The position numbers and the translations under genes are program-made. This document shows positions 19,318-28,567 of a DNA stretch of 64,000 nt, piece by piece (the stretch's first letter is position 1; every line of letters begins with the position of its first letter). Source of the DNA: an uncultured Cytophagales bacterium (lineage in GTDB: Bacteria > Bacteroidota > Bacteroidia > Cytophagales > Thermonemataceae); assembly GCA_938002655.1 (NCBI GenBank), contig CALLAC010000004.1, forward strand, positions 1-64,000. Reading direction: 5' to 3'. The notes beneath the pieces were generated by a model that saw nothing but the letters and a program-made list of their open reading frames with translations, was not told the DNA's origin and searched no databases.

Positions 19318-19880
19318 ATGCAAACAATTAAATGCAAACAATCTCTGCTGAACCCAAATCTTTCGCCCGAAGAGTATTTAGCTCAAGAGCGTCTTGCCCT
19401 TTTACGAAAGCGAATAATCAAGGGAAAATTTTTGCTACGGCAGAGACAAATTTTAAGCATAATGAAATTACTCATTTAAAAGTAAGCTAACAGGTGGAAA
19501 TTGTCGTCCTTACCCTAGCCATTTGCGAGTGTATATTCCTGAAAAAACATTTTACACCTATCCCGACATAAGCCTAATTTGTGGAGAACCTGAATTTACT
19601 GATAATAAATTTGATAGCATTACCAACCCTACGCTCATAGTAGTAGAAGTGCTTTCGCCGAGCACTGCCGATTATGATAGAGGGGCAAAATTCCGATTTT
19701 ATTAGCAAATCCCAACACTCTACTTCTTGTTAGCTTTTGGGCATGTAATGTAGAGGTTTTATCTGAAAAAAACGATAGTCTTTGGGAACTGCAAATCTAT
19801 CAAGATATAAACCCAAATTGCTACATTTCCCATTGGCATATACATTTCCTATGCAAGAAATTTACGAAAATATCAAGTGA
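19318..19880 (+). pseudogene. Uma2-family (PD-(D/E)XK-type) endonuclease remnant
   Basis: Fragments in different frames: SPEEYLAQERLA; FATAETNFKHNEITH; RVYIPEKTFYTYPDISLICGEPEFTDNKFDSITNPTLIVVEVLSPSTADYDRGAKFRFY*; then, shifted, VEVLSEKNDSLWELQIYQDINPNCYIS; MQEIYENIK*. Confidence 0.78.
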
Positions 19881-19967
19881 GACATTTCGACAAAGTTTTG
19901 AAAAAATACTTGCTTTTTTGCTTACCTTTTTGTTTTTTTGTGTATAAAAAGTAGAAAATATCTTACT

Positions 19968-22900
19968 ATGAAACGTGTTGCTATTGCTTTTGCTATTTTC
20001 TTGCTTTACTATGTAGCTTATGCTCAGCCTTATGGCAATGAATGGATAAATCCTGCTCAAACTTATTTCAAAATTCCTGTAACGCAAAAAGGAATTTATC
20101 GTATAACGCAACCACAGCTTGTATCGGCGGGTTTTCCTGCAAGCATCAATCCGCAATTTATTCAGATTTTTCACAGAGGGCAAGAGCAAGCCATTTTTGT
20201 TGCAGGAGAAAGTGATGGTGTCTTTGATGCTAGCGACTATGTTGAGTTTTATGGTAAAGGCAATGATGGTACTCTCGACCAACAGCTCTATTATCCTTTC
20301 CCTGCCAACCAAGTCAATCCGTATTACAATCTTCATTCCGATACTACAGCATATTTTATTACTTGGCAAAATGGTGTAGCAGGCAAACGTATGTCTTTTG
20401 TAAATTTACCTGATTTAGGTTACACTCCTGAAAGTTATCTTTTAGAAGAACGTATTAGCGTGCTTGCTGAACAACTTTCCCCTGGCAAAAATAATTTCGC
20501 TACTACAACCTTTTGCTTCATATCCAGCTACGACAGAGGTGAAGGCTTCACCAGTGCCCCTATCTACAGTGGTAGTCGCAATTTCCTTATACCTGTGCAA
20601 AATGCTGTAAATTTTGGACAAAATCCCTATCTAGAAATTCGCTATGTGAGCAGACGTGTAGCTTCTGTTTCTATTATTTTTCAAGTAGGCAGTTCTTTGA
20701 GTTCATTGCGTACCATTGCAACTCCCAACATAGCCGACTACAACCAAAACGTTTTAACCTCGCCACTCAATTTTACTGATTTGCCTACAAGTGGTAATCT
20801 GATTGTACGTGCTACTCACAATGGCGGTAACGGTTGGTTTTCAGTTACTTCCATTCGTTTGGTATATTCCCAAAGTCCCAATGCCAACAATCTGAATGAA
20901 AAAGAATTTCTTTTACCTACAAATGCTGGAGGCACTTCGCTCATCAATGTAAGCAATGTACCCAATGGCTCACTCTTGTACGATATTACTGATGAAAATA
21001 ATATCAGACGAATTACTACCACAGGTGTAGGTACAGTTTCAGCAATTATTGATGGCACTACTAGCAACAAACGCATTTTCTTTTGTAATAATTTCAGAAG
21101 TGTCATTGGCATTCGTTCTGTGAGCTTTTTCAATTTCAATCCTGCACAAGTAGATTACCTGATTGTTACACATCCTAATCTTATGCAAGCGGCAGGCGGA
21201 TACAGTAATGTTATTCAAGCCTATGCTGATTATCGAGCTTCCGTAGCAGGAGGTAGCTACAAGCCACTGATTGCCAATATTCTACAACTATATGACCAAT
21301 TTAGTTACGGTGAATACACACCGCTTGCTATTCGTAATTTTGCAAGATATTGCTATTTTAATGGCAATCCCAAACATCTATTTCTCATAGGCTATGCCAT
21401 AACTTTACGCCCTTTTGATGCCCAATTTGGCTCTATTTACTTTACAAATCACGATATTCGCTCTAATCCTTTGCATTGGGCGATGAATTTGGTGCCTACT
21501 TGGGGCTTTCCGGGTAGCGATTTGCCCTTTACAGCAGGTTTTGATATGTATAACTACGCTCCTGCTATTCCCACAGGCAGACTCATTGCCCGTACCCCCC
21601 AACAAGTTGCTAATTATCTTGACAAGGTAAAAGAACACGAAGAAAGTTTCGGAAAAGGCGATACTTGGCGAAAAAACCTTCTGCATTTAAGTGGTGGCGT
21701 AGGGGCAGGTGAGCAAGCTACTTTACTCTTCTACTTAAATATTTATAAAAGCATTGCCGAAGCCGATTTTTTAGCAGGGATTGTAAAAACCGTCCGTAAA
21801 ACCACAAGTGCCAATGTAGAATATATCAATGTAGCTGATGAAATCAACAAAGGAGTAGCTCTGATGACTTTCTTTGGGCATTCGGGGCAAAACATCACTG
21901 ATATTGAAATTGGCTTTGCCTCCGATGATACCCAAGGCTACCGAAACAAAGGAAAATACCCTACACTTTTGGGCAATGGATGTAGCCTGGGCGATGTGTA
22001 TTCGGCAAAGCCTACCCAAGCCGAAGATTGGCTCTTTACTGCCGCAAGAGGCTGTATCGCATGGTTAGCCAATACTTCCTTAGGCTTTGCCGCTAACTTA
22101 AATAATTATTCTATCCGCTTTTACTCTACTGCTTTTGCAAATGCAAGCTTCTTTGGCAAATCATTAGGAGAAATTACTCAACAGATAGTTCGTACCTTCG
22201 GTCCGAGTTTTAGCCCTTCTAGTAATTTTATGGATTTGGCACACGTACAACAAATGGCTCTGCAAGGAGACCCCGCTATACGCCTCATAGGTGGCAATGC
22301 CCCCGACCTTTTCACCCAAAACGCTTGGCTTTCTCTGGAAGGTTTCAACAATGCCCCTGTAATTGCCCGTGCTGATTCTTTGCGTCTGAAAGTAAAACTC
22401 GCCAACCTTTCTAAAACTTTCAATACACAATTTGAAATTTCTGTTAAGCAAACTTTGCCCAATGGCTCAATCCTTGACCATACCCCCGAAATTCGCTACA
22501 ACGATCCTCGACGCACCGATAGCGTCTATATTACTATCCGTCGCCCCGTAGGTGTGAGTTTTTTCGGCAACAATCGCTTCGAAGTACATCTAGATTGGAA
22601 AGATGAAGTAAACGAAGTTTTTGAAAACAACAACACTGCCTTCATCGAGGTTTTCATTCCCGATTATGGTGCAAGAGCTTTGTTCCCTCCTGAATACAGC
22701 ATCGTGAGCAATCAACCTGTAAAGTTGATGGCACAAGCGGCTAACTTACAATTTGAAGCCCGCGATTTTATTTTTGAAATTGATACAACTAACAAATTCA
22801 ATAGCCCTATCAAACGCTCGCAGATTGTGCCCGCAGGAAGCATAGCAACCTGGGAAACTACTTTACTCACCGATATTTTGCCTTCGGATAGCTTGGTGTA

Positions 22901-25007
22901 TTATTGGCGTGTCAATTTTGCAGATGCCGTAAATAATCCTAATATTTTATGGGACGAAAGCAGTTTCATTTACATCAAAAATAGCCCCCCTGGTTGGTCG
23001 CAAAGCCACTTTTTTCAATTTTCAAAAAGTACCGATGTAGGAATAGTAAAAAACGAACTACAACGTAAATGGGAGTTTCAACAAGTACAAAATCGTATAC
23101 GCGTACGCACATTCGGAAAAGATAGCCCAAATGCAGGAGTAAATTTCAGTAATACGAACTGCTTTCTAAACGATTTGCCCCTTATTACCCCCAACGATAG
23201 CGACCCCTGCTATGCAAATACACTCTTAATGGTTGTATTTGAGAAGGAAAGTAAGCAACCTTTCCAAGTACTTGGCGGAAGTAATACAGGTGTTCCTATT
23301 TGTGGTAGAAGACCCTCGGTCGTGTATTATTTCAGCAACTCTGCTATTATCAATGGTGCTTTGCAAAGTGCTTTTTTACAAATACCCACAGGAAGCTACA
23401 TTTTGGTATTCAACAAAGGCAATATAACCAATGCGGCTTGGGCGGCGGCATTGCCTACTTTGCAAGCTATGGGCGGTTCGCCTGCGGCACTAGCAACTTT
23501 GAACGAAGGCGAACCATACATACTATTTGCTCAAAAAGGTGGGGTAAGATTGCAGGAAATCATAGCTACTTCAATAACAAGCCCAACGACAGAAACTATC
23601 TCAATGGACTATGAACTTGGAGGTGGTTTTACCAAAGGTACTGTTACCTCTACTCGCATTGGACCGGCAACAGCTTGGGGTACGCTTTACAAAAAAATCT
23701 TACCTTCTGAACCTATCAATAGCCCTGATGTATGGCGTTTGAGTATCATTGGCGAAAACTTAGCAGGTCAGCAGGTAGTTCTCAATAGCAATGTTCCGCA
23801 AAATCAGTATGCTTTTGCTCTCAATAGTATTGATGCCACACAATATCCTTATCTGCGTCTGCAACTTTACACCCAAGATAGCATTAACTTCACCCCTACG
23901 CAACTGAAGCGTTGGCAAGTAATCTATGATGGTGTTCCCGAAGGGTTTTTGAATACAGAGCGAATAGGTTTGGAAAAATATAAAATTTCTCCCAAACAAG
24001 AAGGCGAGCCATTTAGCATTCCTTTTGCTTTTGAAAATATTTCAAACAAAGATTTTTCAACTGACTCGCTGCTTGTTGAGTGTACCTTTACCAACCCCAG
24101 TAAAGGCACACAACAAGTTCGCACAATGCGTATCAAAGCTCCCAAACCTCAAGAGTATACGCTCTTTGAAGTGCCCGTACAAACACTCGGTAGCGATGGT
24201 GAAAATATCTTACGCGTATATGTAAATCCGAAACAAGTATTAGAACAATACTATGACAACAACATTTTGGAAATAAAATATGAAATTCTGCGAGATAACA
24301 AAAATCCTATCCTGGATGTAACCTTTGACGGTGTACGAATCTTAGACGGTGATATTGTTTCTCCCAATCCTCTTATACGCATACGCCTACGCGACGATAA
24401 CCCATTTCTACAAAAACAAGATACCACAGGCTTAGATATTCGCCTCAGGCGTCCTTGCGAAAATTGTACTTTTGAGCGTATCCCTTTCAGTAGCAACGAC
24501 CTGCGTTGGAGAAGTGAAGGCAGAAATATTGACATAGAGTTTACCCCTAAAAACTTATCTGATGGTATCTATACTTTGCGAGTAAATGGAGAAGATGCCA
24601 GCGGCAACCGAGCAGGAATTGAACCATATCAAGTAAGTTTTGAAGTTATCAATGAGGCGAGTATCACAAATGTTCTGCCTTATCCTAATCCTTTTTCAGG
24701 CTCTACACGTTTCGTTTTTACACTTACAGGCTCGGAAGTGCCCCAAGAAATGAAAATTCAAATACTTACAGTTTCAGGAAAAGTAGTCCGAGAAATTACC
24801 CAAGATGAACTCGGACCTGTTCGTATTGGAAATAACATCTCTCAGTATGCGTGGAATGGCACTGATGAGTTTGGCGATAAGTTAGCCAATGGCGTGTATT
24901 TATATCGCGTAATAACGAAACTAAATGGTCAAGAAATTAAACACCGAACCACTAAAGCTGACAAAGCCTTCAAAAAAGGTTATGGAAAGTTGTATATTTT
25001 AAGATAA
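19968..25007 (+). CDS. C25 gingipain-like peptidase, type IX secretion sortase PorU2-like
   Basis: Signal peptide MKRVAIAFAIFLLYYVAYAQ; MTFFGHSGQNITDIEIG; TLLGNGCSLGDVY; C-terminal YPNPFSGSTRFVFTLTG...FGDKLANGVYLYRV...GKLYILR. Confidence 0.82.
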   Translation: MKRVAIAFAIFLLYYVAYAQPYGNEWINPAQTYFKIPVTQKGIYRITQPQLVSAGFPASINPQFIQIFHRGQEQAIFVAGESDGVFDASDYVEFYGKGNDGTLDQQLYYPFPANQVNPYYNLHSDTTAYFITWQNGVAGKRMSFVNLPDLGYTPESYLLEERISVLAEQLSPGKNNFATTTFCFISSYDRGEGFTSAPIYSGSRNFLIPVQNAVNFGQNPYLEIRYVSRRVASVSIIFQVGSSLSSLRTIATPNIADYNQNVLTSPLNFTDLPTSGNLIVRATHNGGNGWFSVTSIRLVYSQSPNANNLNEKEFLLPTNAGGTSLINVSNVPNGSLLYDITDENNIRRITTTGVGTVSAIIDGTTSNKRIFFCNNFRSVIGIRSVSFFNFNPAQVDYLIVTHPNLMQAAGGYSNVIQAYADYRASVAGGSYKPLIANILQLYDQFSYGEYTPLAIRNFARYCYFNGNPKHLFLIGYAITLRPFDAQFGSIYFTNHDIRSNPLHWAMNLVPTWGFPGSDLPFTAGFDMYNYAPAIPTGRLIARTPQQVANYLDKVKEHEESFGKGDTWRKNLLHLSGGVGAGEQATLLFYLNIYKSIAEADFLAGIVKTVRKTTSANVEYINVADEINKGVALMTFFGHSGQNITDIEIGFASDDTQGYRNKGKYPTLLGNGCSLGDVYSAKPTQAEDWLFTAARGCIAWLANTSLGFAANLNNYSIRFYSTAFANASFFGKSLGEITQQIVRTFGPSFSPSSNFMDLAHVQQMALQGDPAIRLIGGNAPDLFTQNAWLSLEGFNNAPVIARADSLRLKVKLANLSKTFNTQFEISVKQTLPNGSILDHTPEIRYNDPRRTDSVYITIRRPVGVSFFGNNRFEVHLDWKDEVNEVFENNNTAFIEVFIPDYGARALFPPEYSIVSNQPVKLMAQAANLQFEARDFIFEIDTTNKFNSPIKRSQIVPAGSIATWETTLLTDILPSDSLVYYWRVNFADAVNNPNILWDESSFIYIKNSPPGWSQSHFFQFSKSTDVGIVKNELQRKWEFQQVQNRIRVRTFGKDSPNAGVNFSNTNCFLNDLPLITPNDSDPCYANTLLMVVFEKESKQPFQVLGGSNTGVPICGRRPSVVYYFSNSAIINGALQSAFLQIPTGSYILVFNKGNITNAAWAAALPTLQAMGGSPAALATLNEGEPYILFAQKGGVRLQEIIATSITSPTTETISMDYELGGGFTKGTVTSTRIGPATAWGTLYKKILPSEPINSPDVWRLSIIGENLAGQQVVLNSNVPQNQYAFALNSIDATQYPYLRLQLYTQDSINFTPTQLKRWQVIYDGVPEGFLNTERIGLEKYKISPKQEGEPFSIPFAFENISNKDFSTDSLLVECTFTNPSKGTQQVRTMRIKAPKPQEYTLFEVPVQTLGSDGENILRVYVNPKQVLEQYYDNNILEIKYEILRDNKNPILDVTFDGVRILDGDIVSPNPLIRIRLRDDNPFLQKQDTTGLDIRLRRPCENCTFERIPFSSNDLRWRSEGRNIDIEFTPKNLSDGIYTLRVNGEDASGNRAGIEPYQVSFEVINEASITNVLPYPNPFSGSTRFVFTLTGSEVPQEMKIQILTVSGKVVREITQDELGPVRIGNNISQYAWNGTDEFGDKLANGVYLYRVITKLNGQEIKHRTTKADKAFKKGYGKLYILR

Positions 25008-25095
25008 TTTCATTTCTTTGAAAGTCAAAAATTTACGTTTCTGAAAACCAATATTTCACAATTTTTCGTATATTTACGGAAATTGTATCAGCGAT

Positions 25096-27534
25096 TTGTT
25101 TGAACAATCAATTATGGCTCAATACCTTACCGAAGAAGAACATTTCAGAAAGCTTTTGCAAACTGATAACACAGATAGCGGCGAAAGTCCTTTGGAAGCC
25201 ATAGACTTTGCCAAGATTTTTTACATACTTCGTAAAAATTGGTACTGGCTGATTGTTCTTCCTTTTCTTTCTGTTTTAGTAGCTTATTTATACCTACGCT
25301 ATACCAAGCCTGTTTTTCAAAGTACTGCTAATCTTAAAATGGAATTCAAAGATGAAGAAGTAGGTTTTCGTATAGGTTTTAACCAAGACAGCCCGGTAGA
25401 TAATATTGCAGGCGAGTTGGAAGTGATTCGCTCGCCGCTTATCTACGAAGAAGTATTAAATAATATCAAGCTTTCGGTAGAATACTACGCCGAAGGTAGA
25501 ATTTTAGATAATGAAATATATGGATTTTCGCCCATTGAAGTGCAAGCCCTAGTACTCAATGAAACCCTTTACAATCAAAAGTTTTATATTGAAAGCCAAG
25601 ATGACCAAACCTACAAAATAGAAGTAAAAAATAACAATAATACCACCGCCGAATATCAAGGAAAGTTTGATGAATGGCTCAAAAATAAAGACATAGAGCT
25701 GTTTATCTCGCTAAAAAAAAGCCTTTCCAATTACAACGAAAGGATCTACTTTGTGCTAAATAGCAAGGGCAAATCAATGAATTATTTAGCCAGCAATTTG
25801 GAAGCCTTTATTCTCAATCCCCAAGCTAAAATTATCTCTATCACTTTTAAAGATTACAACGCCAACAAAGCTCGCGACATACTTAAAACAATTAGTGAAG
25901 TGTATCGCGTAAAAAGTGTGGAAATTAAAAATAGAGCAAATAGACAAAAGAAAGAATATCTAGACAATCAGATTGAAAAAACAGAAAAAGAACTCAATAC
26001 CTACGAGGTTGAAATAGAAAAGTTTATTATTCAAAATAAAACCAATAATATTGAAGGAAAAATTGGTGAGTTGGTCAATAAAATTCAACAACTGACTGAA
26101 GAGCGTTACAGAATAAATACCAAACTGCAAAATATCATTGAACTTGAAATATTTGTCAATCAGCGTTTTGTGGATGCCAAGAACATACCACTCATACCTG
26201 ATATTGATGGGGCAATTTTGCAACAAATCTCTGAACTCAACCGCCTGCGTCAGATTCGCCAACAACAAGAGCTTTCAGAAACATCTTCTACCTACTCTTA
26301 CCAAGCTTTAGATTTAAAAATTACCAATGCTCAAAGAAATATCAACGAAACTATTGACCGCTACAAGAAAAAAATCTTAAAAGAACTTGCTGAAATTACA
26401 CAAAAACTTACTGAAATTGAAGCTAGCTTTTTAAGGCTTCCTTCCAAAATTACAGACTTTAATAAACTCAAAAAGAAATACGAAACCGTACAAAATTATT
26501 ACAACAACCTTATTCAGCAAAAAATACAAATTGGTTTGGCAGAAGCAGGTACTGTGCCAAACTTTGAAATTATTTCTCCTGCCTCCATGCCGTCTGTACC
26601 TATTTCACCTAAAAAAATGCTTATTTATGGCGTAGCAGGAGGTATCGGGGTATTATTGAGCTTACTTCTTATTGTAGGAAAATATCTGCTCAAAGATACC
26701 ATCAGTTCACAAGAAGAGCTAGAAAAGTTAGTTTCTATGCCTGTGGTAGGAGCTATTCCTAAGTACAGAAAGTATAAAACGGAACTCTCCAAACTTATCG
26801 TTCATCAAAATCCTAAATCAGCTATTAGTGAGTCGTTTAGAAACATACGAACCAATTTGGATTTTATGTTTCCTCATTCTAAAAAAGAACTAAATCAAAA
26901 AGTAGTTTCTATAACATCTACTGTCAGTGGCGAAGGAAAAACCTTTGTAACTATCAATTTAGGGGGTATTATCGCAATGTCGGGGTTACGAGTAGTAATT
27001 GTAGACTTAGATATGCGAAAACCTAAAGTACATTTAGGGCTAAATGGTTCTAATGAAAAGGGTGTTAGCACTATTCTCATTGGCAGGCACTCTTTGGAAG
27101 AATGTTTGCGAACTACTGAAATTGAAAACCTATCTTATGTTTCGGCAGGTCCAGTTCCGCCAAACCCTTCGGAACTTATTTTAAGAAATGAATTCAAAGA
27201 ACTTATTAAAGCACTCAAAGAGTTGTACGATGTAGTACTAATAGATACACCTCCCGTAGGTTTAGTAACTGACGCTATGCTGATTATGTCGCAGGTAGAT
27301 GTTCGCTTTTTTGTACTTCGAGCTAATTACTCTCGTAGAGGTTTCGCTAAAAATATTCAAAAAATTACTTCTTTACAACAAATTCGCTCGGTTGGTGTCA
27401 TTCTTAATGCTGTTGAAGAACAGAGTAAGTATGGATATGGATATGGATATGGATATTACGAAGAAAAAAATAATCAAAAGCTTGTAAACTGGCTTAATCA
27501 AATAAAAAACAAACTTTTATTTTGGAAAAAATAA
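25096..27534 (+). CDS. polysaccharide biosynthesis tyrosine autokinase (Wzc-like)
   Basis: Wzz domain, coiled coil, VSITSTVSGEGKTFVTINLGGIIAMSGLRVVIVDLDMRKP, VVLIDTPPVGLVTDA, C-terminal YGYGYGYGYY. Start may be ATG at 25114. Confidence 0.9.
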   Translation: MFEQSIMAQYLTEEEHFRKLLQTDNTDSGESPLEAIDFAKIFYILRKNWYWLIVLPFLSVLVAYLYLRYTKPVFQSTANLKMEFKDEEVGFRIGFNQDSPVDNIAGELEVIRSPLIYEEVLNNIKLSVEYYAEGRILDNEIYGFSPIEVQALVLNETLYNQKFYIESQDDQTYKIEVKNNNNTTAEYQGKFDEWLKNKDIELFISLKKSLSNYNERIYFVLNSKGKSMNYLASNLEAFILNPQAKIISITFKDYNANKARDILKTISEVYRVKSVEIKNRANRQKKEYLDNQIEKTEKELNTYEVEIEKFIIQNKTNNIEGKIGELVNKIQQLTEERYRINTKLQNIIELEIFVNQRFVDAKNIPLIPDIDGAILQQISELNRLRQIRQQQELSETSSTYSYQALDLKITNAQRNINETIDRYKKKILKELAEITQKLTEIEASFLRLPSKITDFNKLKKKYETVQNYYNNLIQQKIQIGLAEAGTVPNFEIISPASMPSVPISPKKMLIYGVAGGIGVLLSLLLIVGKYLLKDTISSQEELEKLVSMPVVGAIPKYRKYKTELSKLIVHQNPKSAISESFRNIRTNLDFMFPHSKKELNQKVVSITSTVSGEGKTFVTINLGGIIAMSGLRVVIVDLDMRKPKVHLGLNGSNEKGVSTILIGRHSLEECLRTTEIENLSYVSAGPVPPNPSELILRNEFKELIKALKELYDVVLIDTPPVGLVTDAMLIMSQVDVRFFVLRANYSRRGFAKNIQKITSLQQIRSVGVILNAVEEQSKYGYGYGYGYYEEKNNQKLVNWLNQIKNKLLFWKK
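27430..27456 (+). repeat. hexanucleotide microsatellite (TATGGA)x4.5 encoding the Tyr-Gly tail
   Basis: tatggatatggatatggatatggatat read directly. Confidence 0.9.
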
Positions 27535-28277
27535 TGCTAAAACTTTTTGCACGCAAAAAAGATACTCCTAGCACGCTACTCTTTGATTTTCTCAAAGTTG
27601 ATTTACACTCTCATTTACTTGCTGGAATTGACGATGGCGTACAAACAGAAGCCCAAGCCCTTGAAATCATCGAGCAATTTCTAAGTTATGGCTTTCAAAA
27701 AATTATCACTACGCCTCATATTTTGTGGGATTTCTACAAAAATACCCCCGAAATTATTCACAAAAAATTAGAAAAACTGCGTCTTTTCTTGCAAGAAAAC
27801 CAAATTCATATCCCTATTGAAGCCGCCGCAGAATACTACTTAGATGAACATTTTTTACAAATGCTCCAAAAAAATGAAAAATTGCTCTCCTTTGGCGAAA
27901 AAAACTATCTGCTTTTTGAAACCGGACTTTTGAATATATCTGCGTTTTGGGAAGAAGCTGTTTTTCTTATGAAAGCCAACGGCTATCAGCCAATTCTTGC
28001 ACATCCCGAAAGATACATTTATATACAAAACAATTTCAACTTTCTAGAAAAAATGCTGAATCTGGGAGTTCTTTTGCAAATAAATATTCTCTCATTGGTG
28101 GGGTATTATTCAGTAGAGGTACAAAAAACTGCTGAAAAAATCATAGATGCACGCTTACCTCACTTCTTAGCAAGCGATTGCCACCACCTTCGCCAAGCCC
28201 AAAGTCTGCAAAATCTTGTTCAAAGTTTTTTTTTCAAGAAAATTCAAAATTATAATTGGCTGAATAATACGCTTTGA
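27534..28277 (+). CDS. CpsB/CapC-family tyrosine-protein phosphatase (PHP fold)
   Basis: VDLHSHLLAGIDDGVQTEAQALEII, ITTPHI, ILAHPERY, LASDCHHL; TAATG overlap with the kinase gene. Confidence 0.88.
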   Translation: MLKLFARKKDTPSTLLFDFLKVDLHSHLLAGIDDGVQTEAQALEIIEQFLSYGFQKIITTPHILWDFYKNTPEIIHKKLEKLRLFLQENQIHIPIEAAAEYYLDEHFLQMLQKNEKLLSFGEKNYLLFETGLLNISAFWEEAVFLMKANGYQPILAHPERYIYIQNNFNFLEKMLNLGVLLQINILSLVGYYSVEVQKTAEKIIDARLPHFLASDCHHLRQAQSLQNLVQSFFFKKIQNYNWLNNTL

Positions 28278-28294
28278 GTTTGCAAAGTTTTTTT

Positions 28295-28302
28295 TATATT
28301 TG
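28295..28302 (+). promoter_or_regulatory. -7 promoter element TATATTTG upstream of feoA
   Basis: TTTG at 28273-28276, 18-nt spacer, TATATTTG, ATG at 28331. Confidence 0.6.
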
Positions 28303-28330
28303 CAAGCTTATTTAGATTTAATTTAATTAA

Positions 28331-28555
28331 ATGCGTCTTCATCAAGTACCTATTGGCCAAAAAGTAAAAATCTTAGAATTTCAACATAGAGGCATTTTCC
28401 TTAAACTTTTGGAAATGGGCTTACTCCCTGATACAATTATTGAAGTATTGGGCAAAGCTCCTCTTGGCGACCCTATATATATCGCAGTACATCAAACATT
28501 CGTTGCTTTGCGTAAAAGCGAAGCCCAAAATATTGTAGTTCAGATTATTGTATAA
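28331..28555 (+). CDS. feoA: ferrous iron transport protein A
   Basis: MRLHQVPIGQKVKILEF...LKLLEMGLLPDTIIEVLGKAPLGDPIYI; adjacent to feoB. Confidence 0.85.
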   Translation: MRLHQVPIGQKVKILEFQHRGIFLKLLEMGLLPDTIIEVLGKAPLGDPIYIAVHQTFVALRKSEAQNIVVQIIV

Positions 28556-28567
28556 AATATTACTCAC

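Noticed and set aside
22164-22462. overlapping antisense ORFs within the PorU2-like gene
   Set aside because: Two frames open over the same stretch on the antisense strand, best explained by base composition.
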